Source of the DNA: Sphaerisporangium rhizosphaerae
GTDB lineage: Bacteria; Actinomycetota; Actinomycetes; Streptosporangiales; Streptosporangiaceae
DNA length: 64,000 bases
Direction of reading: 5' to 3'
Assembly: GCF_042665155.1 (NCBI RefSeq)
Contig: NZ_JBHTCG010000009.1
Location: 221,967 to 285,966 of the forward strand
Shown: piece by piece, positions 38,153-46,156 of the stretch
Layout: every line of letters begins with the position of its first letter
How positions within the stretch are numbered: the first letter of the stretch is position 1
Notes under the pieces: model-generated
Told to the model about the DNA's origin: nothing
Seen by the model: only the letters and a program-made list of their open reading frames with translations
Database searches by the model: none
Made by a program: the position numbers and the translations under genes

Positions 38153-39976
38153 TCAGGAGGTGCGGGCGGCGGAGGTCCAGGAGGCGTACAGGTCGGCGTA
38201 GACGCCGTCCTGGAGCACCAGCTCGGCGTGCGGGCCTCGCTGGACGATGCGCCCGTGCTCGAACACCAGCACCTCGTCCGCCGCCTCGGCGGTGGACAGG
38301 CGGTGGGCGATCGACACGGCCGTGCGGCCACGGGTGACGCCGTCGAGCGCGCGGGCCAGCCGCACCTCCGTCGCCGGGTCCACCGCGGAGGTGGCCTCGT
38401 CCAGCAGCAGCAGGTCGGGGTCGGCCAGGTAGGCCCGCGCCAGGGCGACGAGCTGGCGCTCCCCGGCCGACAGCGACTCGCCGCGCTGGCCGACCGAGGT
38501 GGCCAGGCCCGCGGGCAGGCCCTCCAGCCAGTCGGTCAGGCCCAGTTCGGTGATGGCCAGGGCGATGTCGGCGTCGGTGGCCGAGGGGCGGCCGTAGCGG
38601 ATGTTGTCGGCGAGCGTGCCGTCGAACAGGAACCCGTCCTGCGGAACCATGACGATGCGCTCGCGCAGCGAGGAGAACCGCACCTTGCGCAGGTCCGCGC
38701 CGTCGACCAGGATGCGCCCGGAGGTCGGGTCCATGAGCCGGGTGAGCAGCTTGGCGAAGGTCGTCTTGCCCGAGCCGGTCTCCCCCACGACCGCGACGCG
38801 CGTGCGGGGCCCGATCTCGACCGACACCTCGTGCAGCACCCGCGGGCCGTCGGGGTAGTGGAAGCCGACGTCCTGGAAGGACACCGTGATGGGGCCGCGC
38901 GGCAGGACCGCGCCCTTGTCCGCGGGGTCGGCGACGTCAGCGGGGGTGTCCAGCACGCCGAGCACCCGCCGCCAGCCGGCGACGGCGTTCTGGGCGTCGT
39001 TGAGCACCTCGGTCGCCGTCTGCAGCGGGCTGATGAACAGCGTGATCAGGAACAGGAACGCGACCAGCCGCCCGGCGGAGATGGTGCCGCCCACCCCGAG
39101 ATGCACGCCGAGCAGGACCACTCCGGCGATCGCCACCGCGCCCACCAGCTCGGTGGTCGGGAAAGTGAAGGCGATGATCTTCTGCGCGCGGGTCTGCGCC
39201 CGCTGGTGCAGGCCGACGGCCTCGTCGATGCGGCGCGCGGTGCGCTCCTCCGATCCGTACGCCCGGATCACCGCGCTGCCCACCACCGACTCGCTGACCG
39301 CCGCCAGCATGTCGCCGGTGCGCTCGCGGACCTGGGTGTAGGCGCGGGCCACCAACCTCTGGAACCGCGGCAGCGCGACGGCCATCGGCAGGAAGCAGCC
39401 CCAGACGACCAGCGCGAGCTGCCAGGAGTACAGGGCCATCATCACGCTCGCGATGAGCAACTGGCCCACCGAGATGATGACCATGAGGCCACCCCACTGC
39501 ATGAACGTGCTGATCTGGTCCACGTCGCTGGTGACCCGGGAGACCAGCGCGCCGCGCCGCTCGGTGTTCTGGGTCAGCACCGACAGGTCGTGGACGTGAC
39601 GGAACGCCTTGCCCCGCAGCGAGGCCAGCCCCGACTCGGTCGAGCGGTAGAGCCGCACGTTCATCAGGTAGCCGCACAGGGCGGTCAGCAGCACCGCGAC
39701 GGCGCAGAGCACGACGGCCTTGGTGATGAACGGCATGTCCGGTGACGTGGTGTCCTTCAGGCCGCGGTCGATGACCTGCTGTACCGCGAAGGGGACGATC
39801 ACCTTGCCGAGCGTGGCGAGCACCGCCAGCAGCAGCGTGACCGGCAGCCCGGTGCGGAACTCCGGCGACAGCGCGAGGCCGCGCCGCAGCGTCGCCAGGG
39901 CCGAACGCTCCTCCATGCGCAGCGCGCCGCCCGCCTTCACGGCGGCGGCGCCGCGTTCTTCGACCTGGGTCGTCAT
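38153..39976 (-). CDS. ABC exporter half-transporter, canonical ATPase subunit
   Basis: 607 residues: a six-helix membrane domain (about 45-330) fused to an ATPase domain. Walker A is GETGSGKTT and Walker B LLLLDEATSAVDP with the catalytic Glu. The ABC signature is altered (LSAGERQLVALARA). It overlaps the partner gene by 4 nt, and the two form a heterodimeric exporter of the TM287/288 or BmrCD type. The substrate is unknown; drugs, lipids or peptides are exported by relatives. An acidic, Ala-rich tail of 35 residues precedes the first helix. Confidence 0.93.
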   Translation of the reverse strand: MTTQVEERGAAAVKAGGALRMEERSALATLRRGLALSPEFRTGLPVTLLLAVLATLGKVIVPFAVQQVIDRGLKDTTSPDMPFITKAVVLCAVAVLLTALCGYLMNVRLYRSTESGLASLRGKAFRHVHDLSVLTQNTERRGALVSRVTSDVDQISTFMQWGGLMVIISVGQLLIASVMMALYSWQLALVVWGCFLPMAVALPRFQRLVARAYTQVRERTGDMLAAVSESVVGSAVIRAYGSEERTARRIDEAVGLHQRAQTRAQKIIAFTFPTTELVGAVAIAGVVLLGVHLGVGGTISAGRLVAFLFLITLFISPLQTATEVLNDAQNAVAGWRRVLGVLDTPADVADPADKGAVLPRGPITVSFQDVGFHYPDGPRVLHEVSVEIGPRTRVAVVGETGSGKTTFAKLLTRLMDPTSGRILVDGADLRKVRFSSLRERIVMVPQDGFLFDGTLADNIRYGRPSATDADIALAITELGLTDWLEGLPAGLATSVGQRGESLSAGERQLVALARAYLADPDLLLLDEATSAVDPATEVRLARALDGVTRGRTAVSIAHRLSTAEAADEVLVFEHGRIVQRGPHAELVLQDGVYADLYASWTSAARTS

Positions 39977-41790
39977 GCCACGATCTCCTCGTCGGCGTCC
40001 AGCGCCGCGCGCTCGGCCTCTTCACGTTCGTATGCGGTGACCAGGTTGCGGTAGCCCTCGCAGCGGGCCAGCAGCTCGTCATGGGCGCCGCGGTCGACAA
40101 CGCGGCCCTGCTCCAGGTAGACCACCTCGTCGGCCAGCGCGATCGTCGCCATGCGGTAGGCGACCACGATCACCGTGGAGTCGGGAGACCCGTCCCGCAG
40201 GCCGAACAGAATTCGGCCCTCCACCTGCGCGTCCACGCTGGAGGTGGCGTCGTCCAGGATGAGCAGCCGGGGTGTCCTGACCAGGGCCCGGGCCAGCGCC
40301 AGGCGCTGCCGCTGCCCGCCCGACAGGGTCGCGCCGCGCTCGCCGATGCGGGTGTCCAGGCTCTTGGGCAGAGCGCTGACGAAGCCCTCGGCCTGCGCCA
40401 GGCGCAGCGCCGCCCACACCTTCTCGTCCGGCACGTCCTCCTGCGAGCCCAGGGTCAGGTTGCCGCGGACGGTGTCGTCGAACAGGAACGTCTGCTGCGG
40501 CACCAGGGCCGCGGCGGTGCTCACCTCGCCGCGGGCGACCTCGCGCAGGTCCACCCCGTCGATGAGCACCCGTCCCTCGTCGGGGTCGACGAGGCGGACC
40601 AGCAGCTGGGTCAGCGTCGACTTGCCTGACCCGGTGGGGCCGACGAGCGCCACCGTCCGGCCCGGCCTGACCTCGAAGCCCACGCCCGACAGCACGGGCG
40701 CGCCCGGCACGTAGGCGAAGCTGAGGTCGCGCACCTCGATGCGCGCCGGGCCGGCCGCGGGCAGGCGCGCCGGGCCGAACTCCATCGACCCGGACGCGTT
40801 CAGCACGTCCTGCACCCGCCGCCAGCCGACGACGCTGCGCGGCAGCTCGGCGAGCACCCAGCCGAGCGCGCGGATCGGGAAGGCGAGCAGCGTGAACAGG
40901 TAGGAGATCTGGATGAGCTCTCCGGAGGAGACGTCCCCCGCGGCCAGGCGGACCGAGCCGAACAGCAGCACCGCCAGCACGCCCAAGGTGGGCAGCGCCT
41001 CCAGCAGCGGGTCGAACAGGCCGCGGATGCGGCCCACGGCGATGTTGGCGTCGCGCAGCCGGTCGGCCGTGGCCTGGAAGCGCGCCGCCTCGGTGTCCTC
41101 CCGGCCGAGGGTCTTGACGACGAGCGCCCCCTCGAAGCTCTCGTGCGCGATCTCGCTGACCTCGGCGCGCAGTTGCTGCGCCCGCATCACCAGCGGGGAG
41201 AGCCTGCGCTGGTAGACCAGGTTCAGCACGGCGATGGCCGGAAAGATCAGGAAGCCGACCAGGGCGAGCACCGGGTCGACGACCAGGATGGCGACGGCCG
41301 CGGTGACCAGCATCACCACGACGCCGACGGCCATCGGCAGCGGCGCGAGCGGCGCCCAGGCGGCCTCGACGTCGGAACTGGCGTTGGACAGCAGCTGGCC
41401 GGTCGGGTGACGGTGGTGCCAGGCCAGCGGCAGCCGCAGGTACTGGCGGGTCACCTCGCGCCGGGAGCTGGCCTGCATCCGGTACTGCATGATGCCGGCC
41501 AGCACCCTGCGGCCGATCACCCCCGCCGCCTTGAGCACCGCCACGCCGACGATCAGCAGCGCCGCGGTGACCAGGGTGCCGGTGACCGCGTGCCCCGACC
41601 GGAAGGCCGGCAGCACGGCGTTCTCGGTCGCCCAGCCCAGCGCCCACGAGGAGGCGACGGTCATCGCGCCGTAGAGCGAGCTGCTCAGCACGGCGCCGAC
41701 GAAGATGCGCGGCTCACCCCGGATGGCGTGGCCGATGACACCGAACCCCTGGCGCATGACGGTCGGACTGTGATCGCGCTCGCTCGGCAC
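39973..41790 (-). CDS. ABC exporter half-transporter, degenerate ATPase subunit
   Basis: 605 residues, membrane domain plus ATPase. Walker A is GPTGSGKST and the signature is canonical (LSGGQRQRLALARAL), but Walker B reads LLILDDATSSVD: the catalytic Glu is Asp. Together with the altered signature of its partner this makes one of the two ATP sites degenerate, as in known asymmetric heterodimeric exporters. The GTG at 41790 has GAGAGG upstream; an internal ATG at residue 12 is possible. First gene of the pair. A 22-bp tandem duplication lies directly upstream. Confidence 0.93.
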   Translation of the reverse strand: MPSERDHSPTVMRQGFGVIGHAIRGEPRIFVGAVLSSSLYGAMTVASSWALGWATENAVLPAFRSGHAVTGTLVTAALLIVGVAVLKAAGVIGRRVLAGIMQYRMQASSRREVTRQYLRLPLAWHHRHPTGQLLSNASSDVEAAWAPLAPLPMAVGVVVMLVTAAVAILVVDPVLALVGFLIFPAIAVLNLVYQRRLSPLVMRAQQLRAEVSEIAHESFEGALVVKTLGREDTEAARFQATADRLRDANIAVGRIRGLFDPLLEALPTLGVLAVLLFGSVRLAAGDVSSGELIQISYLFTLLAFPIRALGWVLAELPRSVVGWRRVQDVLNASGSMEFGPARLPAAGPARIEVRDLSFAYVPGAPVLSGVGFEVRPGRTVALVGPTGSGKSTLTQLLVRLVDPDEGRVLIDGVDLREVARGEVSTAAALVPQQTFLFDDTVRGNLTLGSQEDVPDEKVWAALRLAQAEGFVSALPKSLDTRIGERGATLSGGQRQRLALARALVRTPRLLILDDATSSVDAQVEGRILFGLRDGSPDSTVIVVAYRMATIALADEVVYLEQGRVVDRGAHDELLARCEGYRNLVTAYEREEAERAALDADEEIVA

Positions 41791-41802
41791 GCGGGGGATC
41801 CT

Positions 41803-41846
41803 CTCGATGGGGGACGAGACCTGGCTCGATGGGGGACGAGACCTGG
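41803..41846. repeat. Perfect 22-bp tandem duplication upstream of exporter operon
   Basis: Two identical adjacent 22-bp units, 41803-41824 and 41825-41846 (core GATGGGGGACGAGACCTGG), just upstream of the exporter Shine-Dalgarno. Confidence 0.9.
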
Positions 41847-41942
41847 CGGGCCGGCCGGAGCTCGCCGGGGGAACCGGTCCGCCACAATCCCTATCATCCG
41901 CGGCAACTCATTTATTCCCACCCCTACGGCACACCTCGGTCA

Positions 41943-42082
41943 TCACCCCTGGGCGGCCCGATCAGCGGGCACGGGCCTCGTCAGGGGGGATCGGCCCACC
42001 TTGGACGTCACCCCGGGGCGGGCCGATCGGCCGGGCACGGGCCTTGTTAGGGTGATCAGAACGACGCAGTTAGGGTGATCAG
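41943..42082. repeat. Degenerate 65-bp and 23-bp tandem duplications
   Basis: A segment at 41943-41992 recurs with changes at 42008-42058 (shared GGGCACGGGCCT core). The end of the second copy is itself repeated with a 23-nt period: TTAGGGTGATCAG at 42047-42059 and 42070-42082. Each short copy contains a TAGGGT -10-like box. Confidence 0.8.
42071..42076 (+). promoter_or_regulatory. -10 box TAGGGT for the TIGR03085 gene (leaderless)
   Basis: TAGGGT ends 7 nt before the ATG at 42084. An upstream duplicate of the same box is at 42048-42053. Confidence 0.5.
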
Positions 42083-42083
42083 G

Positions 42084-42719
42084 ATGACGCACGCACGCGC
42101 CGAACGCGCCGCACTCTGTGACCTCCTCGACCACCTCGGACCCAACGCCCCGACGCTCTGCGCCGGATGGGCCACCGCCGACCTGGCCGCCCACCTCGTC
42201 CTGCGCGAGCGCCGCATCGACGCCGCGGGCGGCATCGTCCTCAAGCCGCTCGCCGGCTACACCGCCCGCGTGCAGGAGGGCGTCAAGTCGGGCCGGAGCT
42301 ACCCCGAGCTCGTCGACGCCGTCCGCCAGGGCCCGCCCCCGTGGTCGCCGTACGGCTTCCTGCCCGGCGTGGACGCGCTCGTCAACACCCTTGAGCTGCT
42401 GGTCCACCACGAGGACGTCCGGCGGGCCCAGCCCGGCTGGGAGCCGCGCGAACTGCCGGCCGACCTCACCGAGACCGTGTGGAAGCGGGTCTCGAGCGGC
42501 GCCCGCATGATGCTGCGCCGCTCACCGGTCGGGGTCGTGCTGCGACTGCCCGACGGGCGCAAGGCGGGAGGCAAGAAGGCCGAGCCGCACGTCATCGTCA
42601 CCGGGGAGCCGGTCGAGCTGCTGCTGTTCGCCTTCGGCCGGCAGGAGCACGCCCGCGTCGCCTACGAGGGCGACCAGCCCTCCATCGACCGCCTCCGCCA
42701 GGCCCACCTCGGCGTCTGA
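42084..42719 (+). CDS. TIGR03085-family putative metal-binding protein
   Basis: 211 residues. Actinobacterial relative of the DinB/mycothiol-dependent maleylpyruvate isomerase N-domain fold. Family features are RAALCDLLDHLGPNAPTLCAGW, the metal-site histidine in TADLAAHLVLRERR, and ELLVHHEDVRRAQPGW with the paired His. The C-terminal part (GVVLRLPDGRK, VTGEPVELLLFAFGRQ) is the small domain common to these proteins. The function is unknown; a mycothiol-linked role is possible. The ATG at 42084 is preferred; an in-frame GTG at 42075 also exists. The C-terminal codons belong to a tandem-repeat array. Confidence 0.88.
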   Translation: MTHARAERAALCDLLDHLGPNAPTLCAGWATADLAAHLVLRERRIDAAGGIVLKPLAGYTARVQEGVKSGRSYPELVDAVRQGPPPWSPYGFLPGVDALVNTLELLVHHEDVRRAQPGWEPRELPADLTETVWKRVSSGARMMLRRSPVGVVLRLPDGRKAGGKKAEPHVIVTGEPVELLLFAFGRQEHARVAYEGDQPSIDRLRQAHLGV

Positions 42720-42914
42720 CGCCAGACCCACCTCGCCGTCCGGCAGCGGCCCGGCATACCGTCCGACTCCGACCGGGCACAGCGTCCGACTCCAACCGGG
42801 AACGGCATCCGACTCCGGCCTGGCACGTCATCCGACCCCGGCCCGTCGCGACATCCGGACCTTACCCGGCGCTGCATCCGGACCCTACTCGGCACGGCAC
42901 CGGACTCCGGCCCG
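42697..42914. repeat. 23-24-nt tandem repeat array
   Basis: Starts inside the last codons of the TIGR03085 gene with two 24-nt copies (42697-42720, 42721-42744). It continues as eight degenerate 23-nt units in register (42731-42914; typical core GCATCCGACTCCGGCCCG). The rest of the 378-nt gap (42915-43097) holds no recognisable feature except the Shine-Dalgarno of the next gene. Confidence 0.85.
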
Positions 42915-43097
42915 GCACGATGGAACCAGGCGGAGCCGGTGTTCGTTCGACGGTTACGGCCGTCTGGCGGCGGTTACCGCACGGGCGGACCATGCCTGGC
43001 TATGATCAACATGGGAGCGGCGCACGACCGCTCCCGCAGATCGGGCGTCCCACCGTTCCGGTAGGACCACGCCACAGCAGCAGCGGGAGGATGTCCG

Positions 43098-43259
43098 ATG
43101 AAGACAAAGAAGGTGCTCACCTACCTCGCCATCGCCTTCGTGGTCTTCTACCTGTACTCGCGGCCCGCCGAGGCCGCCACGGCGGTGAAGGGCGTCTTCG
43201 ACGGCATCACCACCGGCGCCGGCCAGCTGGCCTTGTTCTTCTCCCGCCTCACCGGCTGA
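43098..43259 (+). CDS. 53-residue membrane microprotein
   Basis: A small gene with strong support: GGGAGG at 43085-43090, 7 nt before the ATG, and a clear translation MKTKKVLTYLAIAFVVFYLY..., with a basic start, one membrane helix (about 7-21) and a second amphipathic Gly/Ala/Phe-rich helix (GVFDGITTGAGQLALFFSRL). It may be a single-pass protein or a cleaved peptide (AEAA could be a signal-peptidase site). No known family was recognised. The first copy of a 205-bp duplication begins at its last codons. Confidence 0.8.
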   Translation: MKTKKVLTYLAIAFVVFYLYSRPAEAATAVKGVFDGITTGAGQLALFFSRLTG

Positions 43260-43660
43260 GCCCCACCCTCACGAGCGCCGCCTCACGACCTAACGCCGGA
43301 CGCTCCAGGTCCGCCGACCTCCAGCGCCGTGCCCCGCGACCGTCAGCCAGGTCACCCGCCGCACACGGCGCCGGCCCCGCCGTCCCTCTACCCACCGACC
43401 CGGCGCCGGGAAAAGCCCAGCCAGGGCGGGGAGACCACCGCACCCGACACGAAGGACCGGCTGGGTCCCACCCTCACGAGCGCCGCCTCAGGGCCCGACG
43501 CCGGGCGCTCCAAGTCCACCGGCTTGCAGCACCGTCACCCGCGACCGTCAGCCAGGTCACCCGCCGCACACGGCGCCGGCCCCGCCGTCCCTCTACCCAC
43601 CGACCCGGCGCCGGGAAAAGCCCAGCCAGGGCGGAGAGATGACCGCACCCGGCGAAGGTG
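43251..43660. repeat. 205-bp tandem duplication, two copies
   Basis: Two adjacent copies of about 205 bp (43251-43455, 43456-43660), highly similar over the whole length. Both contain the runs CCACCCTCACGAGCGCCGCC and GGCGCCGGGAAAAGCCCAGC, for example. The left end of copy 1 overlaps the stop region of the microprotein gene. The remaining sequence to 43791 has a shorter degenerate repeat (GCGAGCATCG, GAGCGTCGCACC, GCGAGCATCG). No convincing gene occupies 43260-43791. Confidence 0.85.
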
Positions 43661-43791
43661 AGCGGGCAGACCACTCGCTCCCCTGGCCCAGGAGCGAGCA
43701 TCGCACCCTGCGAAGAGCTATGAGGGAGCGTCGCACCCCGCGAAGGGCCAGGTGCGAGCATCGGGGCCGGCGGAGGTGGGTGGTCGGGGCG

Positions 43792-45198
43792 TCAGCTCTT
43801 CTTGTTCATCGGGACCAGGCAGAGGATCCAGCCGGCGCCGCCGGTCTTGCTGCCTTCCCAGTAGGCGGAGGTGACCTTCTTGTCGCGGCACATGGTGAGG
43901 TTCTTGTCGGCGTCGAACTGCGCCTCGGTCTTGCCCTCGACCCGCTGGGAGACCTTCCACTCGACGGTGGCGTCCTTGCAGTTGACGACCTTCAGGGTGT
44001 TCTCGCTCTGGCCGGACATGCAGTCGCCCACGTGGGCGATGCGCGGGGCGCCGGTGACCTGGTCGCCGACCGCGCCGACGCCCTCGCGCACGGCGAAGAT
44101 GCCGCCGAATTTCACCAGCGCGATGATGACCAAGATGCCGACCGCGCCGAGCCCGCTCAGCAGCTTGCCGAACTTCTTCTTCTTGGCCGGGGCCGTGGGC
44201 TCGGAGGGCTGCCACTGGCCGGCGCCGCCCTGCTGGGCGTAGGGGTCCTGGCCCGTGGTCTGGCCGTACGCGCCGTACTGCTGCTGGGACTCCTGCCCGG
44301 CCTGCCCAGCGCCCTGCTGGTAGGGGTCCTGAGCCGTGGCGCCCTGTGAGGGGCGTTCCTGGACCTGGGTCTGCTGGTGAGAGTCGGCGGCCTGCTGGTA
44401 TCCGCCGTAGCCCGGCTGGGCCTGCTGAGCCCCATAGCCCTGCTGGTCCTGAGCCCCATAGCCCTGCTGGTCCTGCGCGCCGTAACCCTGCCCGCCGTAG
44501 CCTTGCTGGGCGCCGTAGCCCTGCTGAGCCTGCTGAGCCGCGTAACCCTGCTGGGCGCCCTGAGCCTGCTGGGCGCCGTAGCCCTGCTGGTCCTGTCCGC
44601 CGTAACCCTGCTGCGCGCCATAACCGGTCTGCGCGCCATAGCCCGGCTGGGTGCCATGCACCTGCTGGTCCTGCGCGCCATGTCCCTGCCGGCCCTGCTG
44701 GTCCTGCAGGCCGTAGCTCTGCTGCTGACCGTAGGCCTGCTGGGCGCCGTAGTTCTCCTGCGCGCCGTGACCCTGCTGAGCCCCATAGCCCTGCTGGGCG
44801 CCGTAGCTGTCCTGCGCGCCGTAGCTCTGCTGGGCGGCGTAGGGATCCTGCTGCCCGGGGTAGGCGCCCTGCTGTCCCGGGTAGGCGCCCTGAGCTCCGG
44901 AGTACCCGCCCTGCCCGCCGCCGTAGACCGCCTGCTGGTGGCCGTCCTGTGCCGCGCCGCCGTACGGGGACGGCTGCTGGTGGGCGCCGTGCTGGGTGCC
45001 GTAGCCCTGCCCCAGAGGGTCCTGCCCCGGGTAGGTCTGTCCCGCGGCGGCGCCCTGCTGGAACGGGTCCTGCGGCGTGCCGGCTCCGTACTGCGGAGAG
45101 GTCTGCTGCGGGTAGGACCCCTGCTGGTGCGTTCCCTGGTAGGGCGAGCCCTGCTGATATGGCGAATCCGGCTGCTGCGGATTGGAGGGAGAGGTCAC
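43792..45198 (-). CDS. Q/G/Y/A-rich membrane protein with LppU-like C-terminal domain
   Basis: 468 residues in three parts. Residues 1-338 are low-complexity and prion-like, made of YGAQQG, GYGAQ and AQQ repeats with almost no hydrophobic core. A KKKK stretch and one membrane helix follow (about 348-362). The C-terminal domain (about 385-468) is extracytoplasmic, with four cysteines (HVGDCM, VVNCKD, LTMCRD, ILCLV), and resembles the LppU/SCO3897 type. The GTG at 45198 has AAGGA upstream; an ATG at 45225 lacks one. It stands alone between the repeat region and hisF. Function unknown. Confidence 0.82.
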   Translation of the reverse strand: MTSPSNPQQPDSPYQQGSPYQGTHQQGSYPQQTSPQYGAGTPQDPFQQGAAAGQTYPGQDPLGQGYGTQHGAHQQPSPYGGAAQDGHQQAVYGGGQGGYSGAQGAYPGQQGAYPGQQDPYAAQQSYGAQDSYGAQQGYGAQQGHGAQENYGAQQAYGQQQSYGLQDQQGRQGHGAQDQQVHGTQPGYGAQTGYGAQQGYGGQDQQGYGAQQAQGAQQGYAAQQAQQGYGAQQGYGGQGYGAQDQQGYGAQDQQGYGAQQAQPGYGGYQQAADSHQQTQVQERPSQGATAQDPYQQGAGQAGQESQQQYGAYGQTTGQDPYAQQGGAGQWQPSEPTAPAKKKKFGKLLSGLGAVGILVIIALVKFGGIFAVREGVGAVGDQVTGAPRIAHVGDCMSGQSENTLKVVNCKDATVEWKVSQRVEGKTEAQFDADKNLTMCRDKKVTSAYWEGSKTGGAGWILCLVPMNKKS

Positions 45199-45385
45199 GG
45201 GAGATCCTTGTGTCTGCGGCACCATAGGAGAACCCGCACGACCGTAGCGGATCATCACCCGCCTTGCGATGGCATTCCACCATGCGAGCAGGTTTGGACC
45301 GCTCCCAAGTTGGGTAAAAGAGCCCGCCGGGTCTCCGCCCCCGTGGAGCACGAGGAGCAGGACGACGACCGGCGGGCCGGACGGG

Positions 45386-46156
45386 TCAGCGGACGGGGTG
45401 ACCGGCCGCGCGCAAGGTGTCCTTGACGTCGGCGATCTTGAGCTGGCCGAAGTGGAACACGCTCGCCGCCAGCACCGCGTCGGCGCCCGCCGCCACGGCC
45501 GGCGGGAAGTGGTCCAGCGCGCCCGCGCCGCCGCTGGCGATGACCGGCACGGTGACCGCCGCCCGCACCGCCCGGATCATCGCGAGGTCGTACCCGTCCT
45601 TGGTGCCGTCCCCGTCCATGGAGTTCAGCAGGATCTCGCCCACGCCGAGTTCCTGCCCGCGCCGTGCCCACTCGACGGCGTCGATGCCCGTGCCGCGCCG
45701 GCCGCCGTGCGTGGTGACCTCGAAACCGGACGGCGTGGGCGGGCCGTCCACGACCCGCCGGGCGTCCACCGACAGCACGACGCACTGGGCGCCGAACCGG
45801 CGCGAGGCCTCGGTCAGCAGCTCGGGACGGGCGATGGCGGCGGTGTTGAGCGACACCTTGTCGGCGCCGGCGCGCAGCAGGCGGTCGACGTCCTCCACGG
45901 CCCGCACTCCCCCGCCGACGGTCAGCGGGATGAACACCTGCTCGGCCGTCCGGCGCACCACGTCGATCATGGTCCCGCGGTCGCCCGAGGATGCGGTGAT
46001 GTCCAGGAAGGTCAGCTCGTCGGCGCCCTCGGCGTCGTAGCGGCGCGCCAGCTCGACCGGGTCGCCGGCGTCCCGAAGGTTCTCGAAGTTGACGCCCTTG
46101 ACCACCCGCCCGGCGTCCACGTCCAGGCAGGGGATGACCCGTACGGCGACGCTCAT
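45386..46156 (-). CDS. hisF: Imidazole glycerol phosphate synthase, cyclase subunit
   Basis: Uses ammonia delivered by HisH to form imidazole glycerol phosphate and AICAR. 256 residues, (beta/alpha)8 barrel; the catalytic Asp residues lie in RVIPCLDVDAGRVVKG and VVLSVDARRV. The C-terminal phosphate site is near SGGAGALDHF. The ATG overlaps the priA stop (ATGA). Last his gene of this cluster; hisI, usually next, lies 13 kb away. Confidence 0.97.
   Translation of the reverse strand: MSVAVRVIPCLDVDAGRVVKGVNFENLRDAGDPVELARRYDAEGADELTFLDITASSGDRGTMIDVVRRTAEQVFIPLTVGGGVRAVEDVDRLLRAGADKVSLNTAAIARPELLTEASRRFGAQCVVLSVDARRVVDGPPTPSGFEVTTHGGRRGTGIDAVEWARRGQELGVGEILLNSMDGDGTKDGYDLAMIRAVRAAVTVPVIASGGAGALDHFPPAVAAGADAVLAASVFHFGQLKIADVKDTLRAAGHPVR

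Noticed and set aside
42731..42914. Possible CRISPR array
   Set aside because: The 23-nt units are contiguous and degenerate, with no spacers and no cas genes nearby.
43474..43761. 95-codon minus-strand frame in the 205-bp repeat region
   Set aside because: Arg/Gly/Ala-rich product, no Shine-Dalgarno, made from repeated DNA; no sign of coding.
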